This document shows, one piece after another, positions 47,474 through 57,538 of a stretch of 64,000 bases of DNA (position 1 is its first letter; the number at the start of each line of letters is the position of its first letter). Position numbers and translations under genes: made by a program. The notes beneath the pieces are model-generated. The model worked only from the letters and a program-made list of their open reading frames with translations, did no database searches and had not been told where the DNA came from. This DNA is from Batkoa obscura (Eukaryota; Entomophthoromycota; Entomophthoromycetes; Entomophthorales; Batkoaceae), in NCBI GenBank assembly GCA_030770535.1, contig JASVEC010000011.1:372001-436000 (forward strand), read 5' to 3'.

Positions 47474-47519
47474 AGAGTTTCAATTAATATTTTAAATGAG
47501 AAATTTCGATGGAGTTAGT

Positions 47520-47529
47520 TTTTATATAG
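47520..47529 (-). promoter_or_regulatory. TATA-like element of DPBB gene 2
   Basis: CTATATAAAA on the coding strand about 47-56 bases before the ATG, as in gene 1; the surrounding promoter has already diverged. Confidence 0.5.
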
Positions 47530-48019
47530 TGTGATTTTTATGACTGAAATGACTAAGTATTCTTTATTGTTTTATTTAATTATAAGAGTTCCATATTGTA
47601 TCATAACATACCACTTTTTCTATATTTAAATTTAACATTCATTCAACTATTGAAATCCAATATATTTGATTTATTATATGCTCTTGATAATTTTAGTTTT
47701 TACTAAATTTAGAAATTATTTTTATGAAGTTAATTCTATTTTTTACATTATTAGAACACTTCTAAAAATAAATTAATAAATTAAATATAAGGTTATAATA
47801 AATATTATCTGCCTTGTTTGGTAATTATAAAAATAACATAAATTGTAATTTGAAATATGAATAAATGAATGATAATGAACGATAATTCTAGTTTGCTATC
47901 AGATAATATATTTTCTTAAAATATAATCAGAAGGGTTAACTGTATGATTAAAATAAAGTAGACGTCAATGCAATTTTACAAATTTAAACAGGCTTTTGGG
48001 ATAGATTAATATTATAATA
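47530..48019. other. Intergenic upstream of DPBB gene 2
   Basis: AT-rich with no further gene or repeat before the mariner-like MITE. Confidence 0.5.
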
Positions 48020-48376
48020 CAGTAAAGCCAGAAATATTGGCTTACTTAAAATACCTTTCATCATATTTTGAAAACTGATTAATTTTGGCTAAAAATTAAT
48101 CATTGTGATTTACCCAAAACTATTTGTACATATGGGGGTGTTTTTTTGGCTTCATTATTTTTTCCATTTTTTAAGCGCTATTTGATTGAAAAAATTGTTA
48201 GTAAAATTCCTAAACATAAAAATACATCCCCATATATTGATATTGATATTGATATTGTATTATCAACTATTTAAATTGATTGATTTATCCAATTAAATTT
48301 AACTATGTTCAGGTAGTTATTATTTAGAATGTGATGAAAAGTTTTTCAAGTAAGCCAATATTTTCCAGCTTTACTG
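48020..48376. mobile_element. Tc1/mariner-like MITE, interrupted by M15
   Basis: Terminal inverted repeats of about 45 bases: CAGTAAAGCCAGAAATATTG at the left and its near-complement ending CTTTACTG at the right, flanked by TA on both sides (48018-48019, 48377-48378). TA duplication with CAGT termini is typical of Tc1/mariner. No transposase; the interior holds the unrelated MITE M15 and a GATATT simple repeat. Confidence 0.8.
48134..48231. mobile_element. TE-A-type MITE M15
   Basis: 98 bp, GGGGGTGT...ACATCCCC, ATAT on both sides, inserted in the mariner-like MITE. Confidence 0.92.
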
Positions 48377-48378
48377 TA

Positions 48379-48800
48379 ATAGAATTGGATAATAGAAGTA
48401 GAGGTTAGTTAAAAATAGGTCATAAATTGAACCTATTTAAATGTTCACTTTTTCAAGGATAGAAATTACTTATATAGGATTTAAATAGTTATTCTATAAC
48501 GATTTTTATTATTCTAAAACTTAATATGGCGCTATTAGCTCGATGTATTATCTTTTGATTCAATTTAGATTATTTGAATGAGTATAATCTAATAATTGGA
48601 AGCCTATATCTAATTAATACTAATAAAATAAAACCGTTTACTAAACAACAGCCAACAGTTTTAAAATATATAATAAAATAACTTATCTTTAATAGCTAAC
48701 TCTTTAAATATTATAGTATTTTCATACTAATTAAGTTTATAAAATATAAAAAAGAATCATTTAATTACAAATAATCTATATTTATAAATAAAAATAGTAA
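48379..48800. other. Intergenic, AT-rich
   Basis: Between the mariner-like MITE and the 3' end of DPBB gene 3. The last ~40 bases match the 3' flank of gene 2, so the duplicated unit reaches beyond the stop codon. Confidence 0.5.
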
Positions 48801-50627
48801 TTATGGATAAATATCTTCCATGTCTCTTCTTGTATAACCAACTATTTTATCATCGTTTTTGATAGCATTTATTCTTCTGTTACTATCTTTTTTGGAGGGC
48901 TTATCATGTTGTTTATCTTTTTCATCTTTTTTCTGAGGTTTATCTTGTTGTTTGCCATTGTTACTTTTTTTACGATAGCTAATATTGATAATATCATTAA
49001 GATCATCAACACTGTTACCTTCTCTTGCAAAGTTTTCAGGTTGATTATTATCTTCATTGATCTTATTTTTTTTAGTTTTTTCTTTGAATGAATTGGGTCT
49101 CACTTTACGAAAACTAAATTCACTGATATCATCAATATCTTTAAAACTACCTGACACTTTTCTGGATGGTTGATTTCTAACTTTACGAAATTCAAAATCT
49201 TCAATATCCTCAATATCATTTCTAGTAATAAACTCATGATCGCCTTTAATACCAATAGACTTAATTTGACGATAATTAGAGTTATTATCATCATCACGAT
49301 GTTCTTCGAAATCTCTAAGATCATCTCTACCATTATCTTCTTCATCTTCGGAATGAGTATGACCTGGCCCTTGGGTTTTCTTTTTACCACCGTGATGTTT
49401 TCTTTTTTCCTTATTATGTTGTTCTTTTTGGGTTTTTTTAGAGTCATGTTTATTAAATTTAAAATTACTTTCCCTAAACTCAAAGTTGATATCAGTAATG
49501 TCGCCGATATTATCTCTACTATCCCATCTCTTATCACTAATAATTTTCAATGGCTGCATTCTACGATAACCTATTCCATAATATTCTTGTATATCTTTAA
49601 GATCATTTCTCCCTTGGTTTTTTTGACTCCTTAAATTAGGATGTATAGGTTCTTGAGAATCTCGATCTTTTTTTAGATTTATTTTATCTCTATTAACAAC
49701 TACATCTTTTTTATATTTTCTAGTTTTCTTAGAGTTATGCTTCTCTTCTTTAATGTCTCTTCTTTTTAAACTCCTTCTATAAGGATCTTTGATATCTCTT
49801 CTAGTATCGGTAAGTTCCTCTCCATCCTTGTTTCTGCCTTGAAGATTAGCACTATTCAAATTCTTATCACTGATAACTTCTGGTTTTCTTTCTTTTGGAT
49901 TATGTTTCATTTTTCGAAAATTGTGATCTTCGAAAAAATCTGAGTCATAAAGATATTTAATATCTTCTTTTGAAGTATTAAGAATACGCAATTTTATAGT
50001 TTCTTCATCTTCGTCTTTAGCTCTGAGGTTTTTAGTATCACTTTGAGTTTTACTATTTTTTTTTCTAAAATTAATAGCATCATCAGAAACACTAGAATTA
50101 TATAAATTATCTATATCTTCTCTTGATCTATCACGACGGAAGTTAATACCATCATTAAATTCAATTTCATTAATATCAAGCTTCTTTTTTTTCCCCTTTC
50201 CTTTGCCAGATTCATTTAAACCAGGAGTTTTATAATTCCCACCTTTAAGAATACCTTTACAATGACTAGCCTCAACTTTTTCCCATTTGGCATCAAATCT
50301 TCCAGTATTAATACCAAATAATTGAATAAATGATTTTTTATTTAAATCTAATCCAAAGCCACCTTTATCTACTGCCATAACATAAACAAATTTACCATTT
50401 TTTGCAGTAACTTTTAAACATGCACCACACTCATTTAAAGTTAAAGATTGAACTGCAGTGATTCTATTGATATCCATATGACTACCTTTATAACCACAGA
50501 ATACACGATTGGTATCTAAACGAGGTAGATCAACATCATAGTAATGAGTACTGATTTTCGCCTTCCCAGAAGTGCCACAGGTAACGAGGGTGATTAAATA
50601 AGTTAATGAAATTAAGTTTAAATTCAT
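48801..50627 (-). CDS. Secreted DPBB protein 3 with charged repeat tail
   Basis: Single-exon, 608 aa from the ATG at 50627 (MNLNLISLTYLITLVTCG). The upstream ATG used by copies 1 and 2 (MSNSR) is lost here, which leaves the signal peptide intact and five residues shorter. DPBB domain as in copies 1 and 2 (Cys44, Cys67, Cys70, Cys123 in this numbering). The linker ESGKGKGKKKKLDINE matches copy 1, while the middle block (SKEDIKYLYDSDFFEDHNFR) and the last ~105 residues match copy 2, so the gene combines both. About eight modules of the DI...FRK type are seen, for example NDLKDIQEYYGIGYRRM, RNDIEDIEDFEFRKVRN and KDIDDISEFSFRKVRP. A His/Lys-rich stretch (KRKHHGGKKK) is unique to this copy. Same inferred role as the others. 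Confidence 0.85.
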   Translation of the reverse strand: MNLNLISLTYLITLVTCGTSGKAKISTHYYDVDLPRLDTNRVFCGYKGSHMDINRITAVQSLTLNECGACLKVTAKNGKFVYVMAVDKGGFGLDLNKKSFIQLFGINTGRFDAKWEKVEASHCKGILKGGNYKTPGLNESGKGKGKKKKLDINEIEFNDGINFRRDRSREDIDNLYNSSVSDDAINFRKKNSKTQSDTKNLRAKDEDEETIKLRILNTSKEDIKYLYDSDFFEDHNFRKMKHNPKERKPEVISDKNLNSANLQGRNKDGEELTDTRRDIKDPYRRSLKRRDIKEEKHNSKKTRKYKKDVVVNRDKINLKKDRDSQEPIHPNLRSQKNQGRNDLKDIQEYYGIGYRRMQPLKIISDKRWDSRDNIGDITDINFEFRESNFKFNKHDSKKTQKEQHNKEKRKHHGGKKKTQGPGHTHSEDEEDNGRDDLRDFEEHRDDDNNSNYRQIKSIGIKGDHEFITRNDIEDIEDFEFRKVRNQPSRKVSGSFKDIDDISEFSFRKVRPNSFKEKTKKNKINEDNNQPENFAREGNSVDDLNDIINISYRKKSNNGKQQDKPQKKDEKDKQHDKPSKKDSNRRINAIKNDDKIVGYTRRDMEDIYP

Positions 50628-50975
50628 ATTTTAACGACTCACAGAGTTCAATCGGTTTTATTTTTTGTTTGAAGTGCTTTTAACTTTCCTTTATATATGA
50701 GTTTTTATCATTTATTGATAGTTGATTTTTAATTTTATAAGATTTCATTTTAACTATAATGTCATTTCTATATCTAAACTCTATAGCATTTTAGTTGTTA
50801 AAATCTGATAGATTTAATTGATTATTATACTTTTGAGTAGTTGGACCTCTAATAACTTTAGACGTTTTATTAGCTCAATTTACATTTTTGCATTTTTATT
50901 ATTACTAGAGTATTGAATTTAAATAGATTAATAAATTAACCAAAAGTTTCATTAAATGCTGCTTCCCTTTTATGG
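50628..50975. other. Upstream region of DPBB gene 3
   Basis: The leader ACTCACAGAGTT is still shared with genes 1 and 2; a TATATAAAG-type element stands near 50688-50698 on the coding strand. Otherwise diverged. Confidence 0.5.
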
Positions 50976-51441
50976 TGTGAAATATTGCTTTATTTAGCTC
51001 TCAGATTGATTATAACACAACAATCACTTAAGTTGTTGTATTCTCAAGTTCAAACACAATCAATTCAGAGTTCCTTATTTTGATTTGCTGCGAGAATTTC
51101 TAACTTCATATTGCAAAGAATATTATCCTCTCCTTTTAATATCCATACTTATTGGAGTATAAAAGAGATTCTTCAATATGATAACTCGAAGCTTTTTAAC
51201 TGAATTACTCCCTGATATCGTACCATTAATAAAGCCACTAAAGTCTTTCTGACAACGTCTTACGTAGATTTTACAGTAGTATTGTCTATTCTATTTGTTT
51301 TACATAGTTCGTAACTTATTACGTATTATTCTTATTCATTTAAGTCTATCTTAGTTATATAAACTAAGACTGTTCGACTCAAGGCAAGTTAATCAACCAA
51401 GAATTGCTTTTAACTCCTACCACTGAGTACCGACTTCCACA
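50976..51441 (-). mobile_element. Solo LTR-like repeat L8
   Basis: 466-bp minus-strand copy with an exact ATGG duplication (50972-50975, 51442-51445). Isolated in otherwise single-copy DNA, so it gives the cleanest view of the element's borders: TGTGAAATATTGC to GACTTCCACA. Confidence 0.8.
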
Positions 51442-51445
51442 ATGG

Positions 51446-51899
51446 CAAGAAGCAAATTATTGTAAATCCAATTCAAAGAGCGTAAAAAAGCCATGATTAT
51501 TTTTACTTTGTGACATTTGACTCTATCTTATATCGTTTTCTTTACATTTACCCCCTACTGTCTGTATTAGCGAGTGGTTTTATTAATATAGCTTTTTATC
51601 TTTTTTGTGTAGATAAATCATCATTTAAGAGTAAAAATTAATCAATAAAAATTATCTAATAAAGTTTGATTTATTTTATAAATAATACAGTGTTTGTAAA
51701 CACTGTCCTAAAATTTTAAGTGAGAGTTTTATCTATATTGATAAGTGTTTAAATAAAATAGGTGATAACAATAATTGATATATAAATAGTGATTCATTTA
51801 AAAAACCCAAAGTTTTTTACTTACATGATGGAAAACGTAATAAACATTGTTTATTACTTAATAAAAGGTTTATTAAAAAATAATTAATGGAATTGATAT
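51446..51899. other. Intergenic, AT-rich
   Basis: Short stretch between LTR L8 and TE-A copy 3; no gene recognised. Confidence 0.5.
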
Positions 51900-52042
51900 G
51901 GGGATGTCCGAATTGATTTCAGAATTTGATTAGAAATTAATCCGAATTTGAAGTTTTTAAATTTGTAAGTCTTTAATGTATGACTAACTAACTTTAAAAA
52001 ATTTGACTTAAAAGATTTATTTTATTTTTTTAATTATATGTT

Positions 52043-52977
52043 TATGAAAGTTGGTACTCAGTTGTTGGAGTTAAAAGCAGTTCTTACTTGATTAACTGAC
52101 CGTAAGTCGAAAGGTCTTAGTTTATGTAACTAAGATAGACTTAAAGTAGTAAGAACAGTGTACAATAGGCTATAAACTATGTAAAACAAATAGAATATAA
52201 AATACTATTGTAAAATCTACGCAAGATATTGTTAGAAAGACTTAGTGGCTTTATTAACGGTACGATATCAGGGAGTACTTTAATTAAAAAGCATCGAGTT
52301 AGTATGTCGAAGAATCCCTTTTATACTCCAACAAGTATGAATATCAAAACGAGAGGATAATGTTCTTTGCAACATGAAGTTAGAAATTCTCGCAACAAAT
52401 CAAAACAAGGGGCTCTGACTTGATTGTGCTTGAACTTGAGAACTGTGAAAGTTGATACTTAGTGGCCGAAGTTAAAAGCTACTCTTGCTTAATTAACTTG
52501 CCTTGAGTCGAAGGGTCTTAGTTTATATAACTAAGGTAGACTTAACTTAATAGAAATAGTATGTAGTAAGCTACAAATTATGTAAAACAAATACAATGGA
52601 AGATACTACTATAAAATCTATATCAGATGTTGTCAGAAAGACTTAGTGACTTTATTAATGATACGTTATCAGGGAGTAATCCAATTAAAAAAACCTGGAG
52701 TTATCATATTGAAGAATCTCTTTTATACTCCAATAAATATGGATATTAATACGAGAGGATGTTATTCCTTGCAATATGAAGTTAGAAATTCTCGCAGCAA
52801 ATCAAAATAAGGGACTCTGACTTGATTGTATTTGAACTTGAGAACACAGCAACTTAAGTGATTGTTGCGTTATAATCAATCCGAGAGCTAAATAAAGCAA
52901 TATTTCACAAGAACACAACAACCTAATTGATTGTTATGTTATAATCAATACGAGAGCTAATAAAGCAATATCTCACA
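52043..52977 (+). mobile_element. Solo LTR-like repeat L9, host of L10
   Basis: Starts TATGAAAGTTGG in the TE-A leader at the same point as L5 and ends TATCTCACA; L10 is inserted near its 3' end after GAACTTGAGAAC. Confidence 0.7.
52444..52909 (+). mobile_element. Solo LTR-like repeat L10 nested in L9
   Basis: 466-bp copy of the same family with a 5-base duplication AGAAC on both sides (52439-52443, 52910-52914). Better preserved than its host, so younger. Confidence 0.78.
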
Positions 52978-53456
52978 TATTTTATATTTTAAAAACTTTG
53001 CTCAAAATTTTATAAAAACAAATCTTTCATTAAAAGCAAAAGTATTTAATACAGTATTAAATTATTTTGTAAACTTTAATAGAAATTCCTGGATTAATAA
53101 GGCTTTTACTGATATAACTTATATATTGATACTAATCAAAGTTGTAATATATAAATAAATACATACTTTTATAAAAATTCATTGAAAAATATTTATCATT
53201 AAGTGCTTTATAGCCAACATTGCAGATTTACTATCAAATAAATATGCTACTTTATTATTAGTATATTATTAAGTTAATAAATAGCTGCATAGGAGGAAGT
53301 GATTAGCCCCAAAATTATAATCAACTATCTTTATACAATACAAGCAATATAATGATAGTTTTTATTTATTATTATAACTACTTGATTTTTGACTATTTAT
53401 TAACTTAACTATTAATAATTTAAATAATATCAACATTTAATTAATTTTTATTATTT

Positions 53457-53553
53457 GAGTATGTTTTTTTTGTTTCATTATTTTTTCCATTTTTAAGCGC
53501 TATTTGAGCGGAAAGATTGTTAGTAAAATTCTTAAACAAAAAAATACTTCCTC
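53457..53553. mobile_element. TE-A-type MITE M16
   Basis: 97 bp, GAGTATGTTTT...ACTTCCTC, at the border of TE-A copy 3. Core TTAAGCGCTATTTGAGCGG well kept, termini decayed. Confidence 0.8.
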
Positions 53554-53854
53554 ACATATACTAATTAGTTATAAACCATTGTCTCAATAAAATCCTATAA
53601 AATAGAAAATTTATGATCTACCTTGTCCATGATGCTATCTAATATTAAGATTTCTCTTAAATTTAAATTTAAAGTTAAATAAAGTATCATATTTTAGATG
53701 TTTGACTTAAATTTTCTACTTTTTTATACTAATTGTTAAAGCATCGAACATTTTGAATGATCACCAAAGCAATTAATCCTATTAATAGTAGCTTTTTTTG
53801 ATAAATTAGATTGCCAAGCTTATTGAATAGAAAGAACTCTTTAAAATAATATAA

Positions 53855-53951
53855 CTGGATTCTTTTTGATTTGAAAATTTTACTAAAATTTTTTTCTGTC
53901 AATCACGCTCAAAAAATGCGTAAATAAATGAAACCAAAAAAGACATATCCC
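53855..53951. mobile_element. TE-A-type MITE M17, strongly decayed
   Basis: Recognised by TTTTACTAAAATTTTTTTC, an altered core CAATCACGCTCAAAAAATG and the end AAACCAAAAAAGACATATCC. The oldest-looking MITE copy in the window. Confidence 0.55.
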
Positions 53952-53958
53952 TATATAG

Positions 53959-54053
53959 CCCATATTTGAAATAAAAGTGGTTTTTTGCATAAAATGTATT
54001 AGAATACTCTAAACGTTCATTTATGCAAAAAATCCCTTTTATTTCAAATATGG
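53959..54053. repeat. 95-bp hairpin-forming inverted repeat
   Basis: Left arm CATATTTGAAATAAAAG plus GTTTTTTGCATAAA pairs with right arm TTTATGCAAAAAAT plus CTTTTATTTCAAATATG across a ~25-base loop. Arms of about 34 bases, nearly perfect. Single copy here; could be a snap-back MITE or a transcribed hairpin. Confidence 0.8.
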
Positions 54054-54152
54054 CTATTACCTGATAAAAGTTTTTTCCTTAGATTCCTCATCCAATAGGA
54101 TGGTACGGTTTTTATTTAAGGAAGTTTTTAAGAATTTGAAGAATATTGATAT

Positions 54153-54252
54153 GGGGATGTATTTTTGTGTTTAAGAATTTTACTAACAATTTTTCCCACA
54201 CAAACAACACTTAAAAGATGGAAAAAGTGATGAAGCCAAAAAAATCACCCCC
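54153..54252. mobile_element. TE-A-type MITE M18
   Basis: 100 bp, GGGGATGT...CACCCCC, ATAT on both sides. Confidence 0.9.
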
Positions 54253-55138
54253 ATATATAGAATATCTGAAGAAAGTTTTTGAAGATTTTAGAAGATAGGG
54301 GAATATTTTAATGGGCGGGACAGACTTTACACTACTGATGGGTGATACAGATGGTAATCCTTTGACGAGTGATAAATTGTTCTATGGGCTTGCCACCGGG
54401 CTACTTCTTCCATTAGTTAAGGTTTTTTCAAATACAATTTCATGAAATTAGATAATTACTAGTTAAAAAGATAGATATTTTAAAGCTCAATTAAATTAAA
54501 AAATCTCTCACTTTAGTTTAATTGTTATTTTTATTAAAACTTTCAAGAATTTAAAAAAGTAAGTTAAAAAATTACCCGAGGCTCAATATTTTTCCAGCTC
54601 CAATTTATTGTAAGGCTTGTAAGCAAAAGAAAAATATTGATAAAATAGTTAATTCCTTGCTGAATTTTAAAACAAACTACAAGAATTCTCCGAATTTTGA
54701 TTAAAATTATAAGAAGTTTTTTAGAACTTAATTGTTTAAAGTCCCCCATATTAAATTGTGTAGTGTGCAAGGAAAACTAATTCAGAGTAGCTAAGGCTTT
54801 TAGCAAATATGACAAGCTAAAACTACCCATACAAGAAATACATAAACCACACATGAAATTTTGTTGTATAAAGTATCGGAAAGATTTGAGAATAAAACAT
54901 CAGGTAAATTTTAGAAATTTTGATCATGAAATAGTATATTTATAAATGGCTATAATATTAAAGGCTTGAAAAGCAGATACTTAACATTACATAAAACAAC
55001 AAAGCTGATAATCTACCAACTAAAAACATAATTAACGTTAGATCAATCAAGTATAAAAAGTATAAAAAACAGAAAAAACATGGCTAAAAACATTAAAATA
55101 TCAAATACAAAATAACATTTCAGTCTAAACAATCCAAT
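54253..55138. other. Intergenic, AT-rich
   Basis: Upstream of the first trypsin relic. A minus-strand frame of 68 codons (54564-54770) has no signal or domain and is not called. Confidence 0.5.
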
Positions 55139-55575
55139 AAAATCTTCTCTCATTTCTACCCTCATCGGTGTTACTATTACTGCTGACATCCCATTCAATT
55201 CTATATCTGGTCGTATTATAGGGGGTTATGAAGTACTGCCAAAATTCAGATGCCCTTGGATAGTATCTCTTGCGCATAATGGTATTTATAATTGTGGTGG
55301 CACTTTATTCAATGGAAACACTGTGATTAGAACTGCTCATTGTGATAGTGGGTCAATCTCATCATGGAACGCCCATATACATCGTCATGATTTGGAATAA
55401 GATGAATCTTTCGAACGTGGAAGAACTTACAGTATCAGATCTCGTATCGCTCATCCAAACTATGACACAAATACCAACGCTTTTGATGTTTCTATTTGGA
55501 AACTCAATACTGCAACTGGAACATCCACTGGTGTTGAACTTGAAAATTCTGCTATTGCTGATTTTATTCATTAGC
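55139..55575 (+). pseudogene. Trypsin pseudogene 1, internally deleted
   Basis: Matches the active trypsin from KSSLISTLIG (signal peptide; the ATG is lost) through GRIIGGYEV, NTVIRTAHC, WNAHIHRHDLE and NAFDVSIWKLN to GVEL, then jumps directly to the C-terminal AIADFIH. The whole part with the catalytic Ser is deleted, and there is a TAA after HRHDLE. The activation site, His and Asp are still readable. Sequence divergence from the active copies is larger than between them, so it is an old duplicate. Confidence 0.9.
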
Positions 55576-56444
55576 ATTTTAAATAAAACCATTAAAGTTT
55601 TAGCAAACTTATGAAATAGTGTAAACTATTCAATATTGCTTTAGGGAGTTACAAACTGTAAAGTCTTTGATATTTCTTTTCTTATTATGTTTAATTAATA
55701 CTTGTAAATTTGTGAACTCATAATATTAACAAAACATTAACAAAATGTTATTTTCTAATTCTTAAAAGTTAAAACTACACTATTGATGAGAGCTTTAAAT
55801 AAAACATAGCTTATTTATATCTAATAATGCTTTTATTTGTTTATATCATCAGCCTAAAGGTTTCGATATAAACTTATATTTGAATTCAAAACACTATTTT
55901 AATATGAGTAGAAATTAAAATGACTTGTATTTGTTACCTGAGAATTTTATTCTGTAGTTAAAAGTTTTGTTTATCGTAAGCTTACGATACAGATTAGATA
56001 AAAATATCAAATAATAAGATATACATCTTAATTATTCTATTTGTTTATTATAAGATATTATTTAAATGTTTATAATTACAGTATTATTTAATATTTCTAA
56101 GTTGTATTTTTTAGATATTTGTTCATTTAATGTGAAAGTTAATAAAACTTAATATTGTTCATCCATTTAAAAACATGTTTTATAAACTTTGAGATGCTTT
56201 ATATTATTTGAATCAAATGTGAAATTACAAGCATATATCCAGCCTATCGGTTATATTTCTAATAAACTTCCTTACAGGTAAGGATACTTTACCCTTAAAA
56301 TATAGTATATGTGTGGATGTGTATATAACAAAGAATAACAAATAGCAATAGATCTTTATCCACATGCTCTATATTAGTTTGATATTTGTATACGTATGCC
56401 TACTATTGGACGTATTTATTTACTATATAAAACAAACACCATGT

Positions 56445-56542
56445 GGAGATGTTTTTCTTGGTTTCATTACTTTTTCCATTTTTAAGCGCTATTTGAGCGG
56501 AAAAACCGTTAGTAAAATCCTTAAACAAAAAAATACATCCCC
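56445..56542. mobile_element. TE-A-type MITE M19
   Basis: 98 bp, GGAGATGT...ACATCCCC, with ATGT on both sides (56441-56444, 56543-56546), a second clear case of a duplication other than ATAT. Confidence 0.92.
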
Positions 56543-57504
56543 ATGTAATATTTGATTTAAAAGTAAATGAAATTTACTTAAAACCTTTATTATACATAAA
56601 AGCATTGTGTGGTACTGTCAAATAAAGTCCAATATATACAACTTATTATTAAGAATAGTTATAACCATAATAAACTAGTAGATACAGTGATATGCTACAA
56701 ATTAGTTATGAATAGATATCTAAATGGCAATATGTGGTATAAAATTCCAAACTTTAAAATCTATTAGTCAATAGTATTAAATATCAATCTAATATAATAA
56801 TTAGAAAATATACTATTATTTATAACAGTGAATTGTATATATATAGATACTTTTACTTTTCTTTATTTTTAATTTTTTTTAAATCAACTAAAGTTAAGTT
56901 TAAGATAAATAAATTTTTGTCATTTATATTTGCTTTTTTATTATTTGATTTGCGATAGATAATAGACTAATAAATAATAAATGATAAGAGGGAAATATCG
57001 TTTTTGGTAAAGTATGTCATTTAAGCGTTTTTTATTCAAATACTGATGGCTTAAAATAGTGATGAATTTACAGCTAATTCATCTTGAATTGAAAATAAAA
57101 GTGGTTTATTTTAAATAAAATCAGGCCCAAAATTCTAGTAAAATTAGGCTAAAATTTCTAACTAATAATTTGCCACATTTTAATAAAACATAAATTATGA
57201 ATTGATTTAACTAATTTTTTCTTATTAACTTATCATAATTTCACTGATAAAGTGCTTTTATGCTACCAAAGTTAGAATATGAAAATCAAAAATCCTCAAA
57301 CGTTTTAGCTTTTTATTTTGAGGTTATATTTTCTATTTTAGAATATCTTTAATTAATTACGATTCAACATTATCAATATAAGAAAAGGATACTAGCAATA
57401 ATAATAGTCAAAATAATAGCATACCAGATTACATTTATTTATAATCTTCTAATTATTATAAACTTCAATGCAAATCGTTCATTTTTTAAGCAGCAAACTT
57501 TAAA

Positions 57505-57538
57505 AAAATCAGCCAACCAAATGGCTGATTTTAAAAAA
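57505..57538. repeat. Short perfect hairpin
   Basis: AAAATCAGCCA, six-base loop, TGGCTGATTTT, with A-rich sequence on both sides. Stem of 11 pairs; no neighbouring gene explains it. Confidence 0.6.

Larger units (their letters stand above)
51900..53450. mobile_element. TE-A DNA transposon copy 3, rearranged
   Basis: Left terminus GGGGATGTCCGAATTGATTT at 51900 (plus) after ATAT, with 140 bp of leader, then nested LTRs L9 and L10. The remainder (52978-53450) matches TE-A 3' subterminal sequence but in reverse orientation and without its terminus. The coding region is absent. Either an internal inversion or two different fragments joined through the LTRs. Confidence 0.65.

Noticed and set aside
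54564-54770. 68-codon minus-strand frame
   Set aside because: No signal peptide, domain or neighbour support; composition typical of AT-rich noise.
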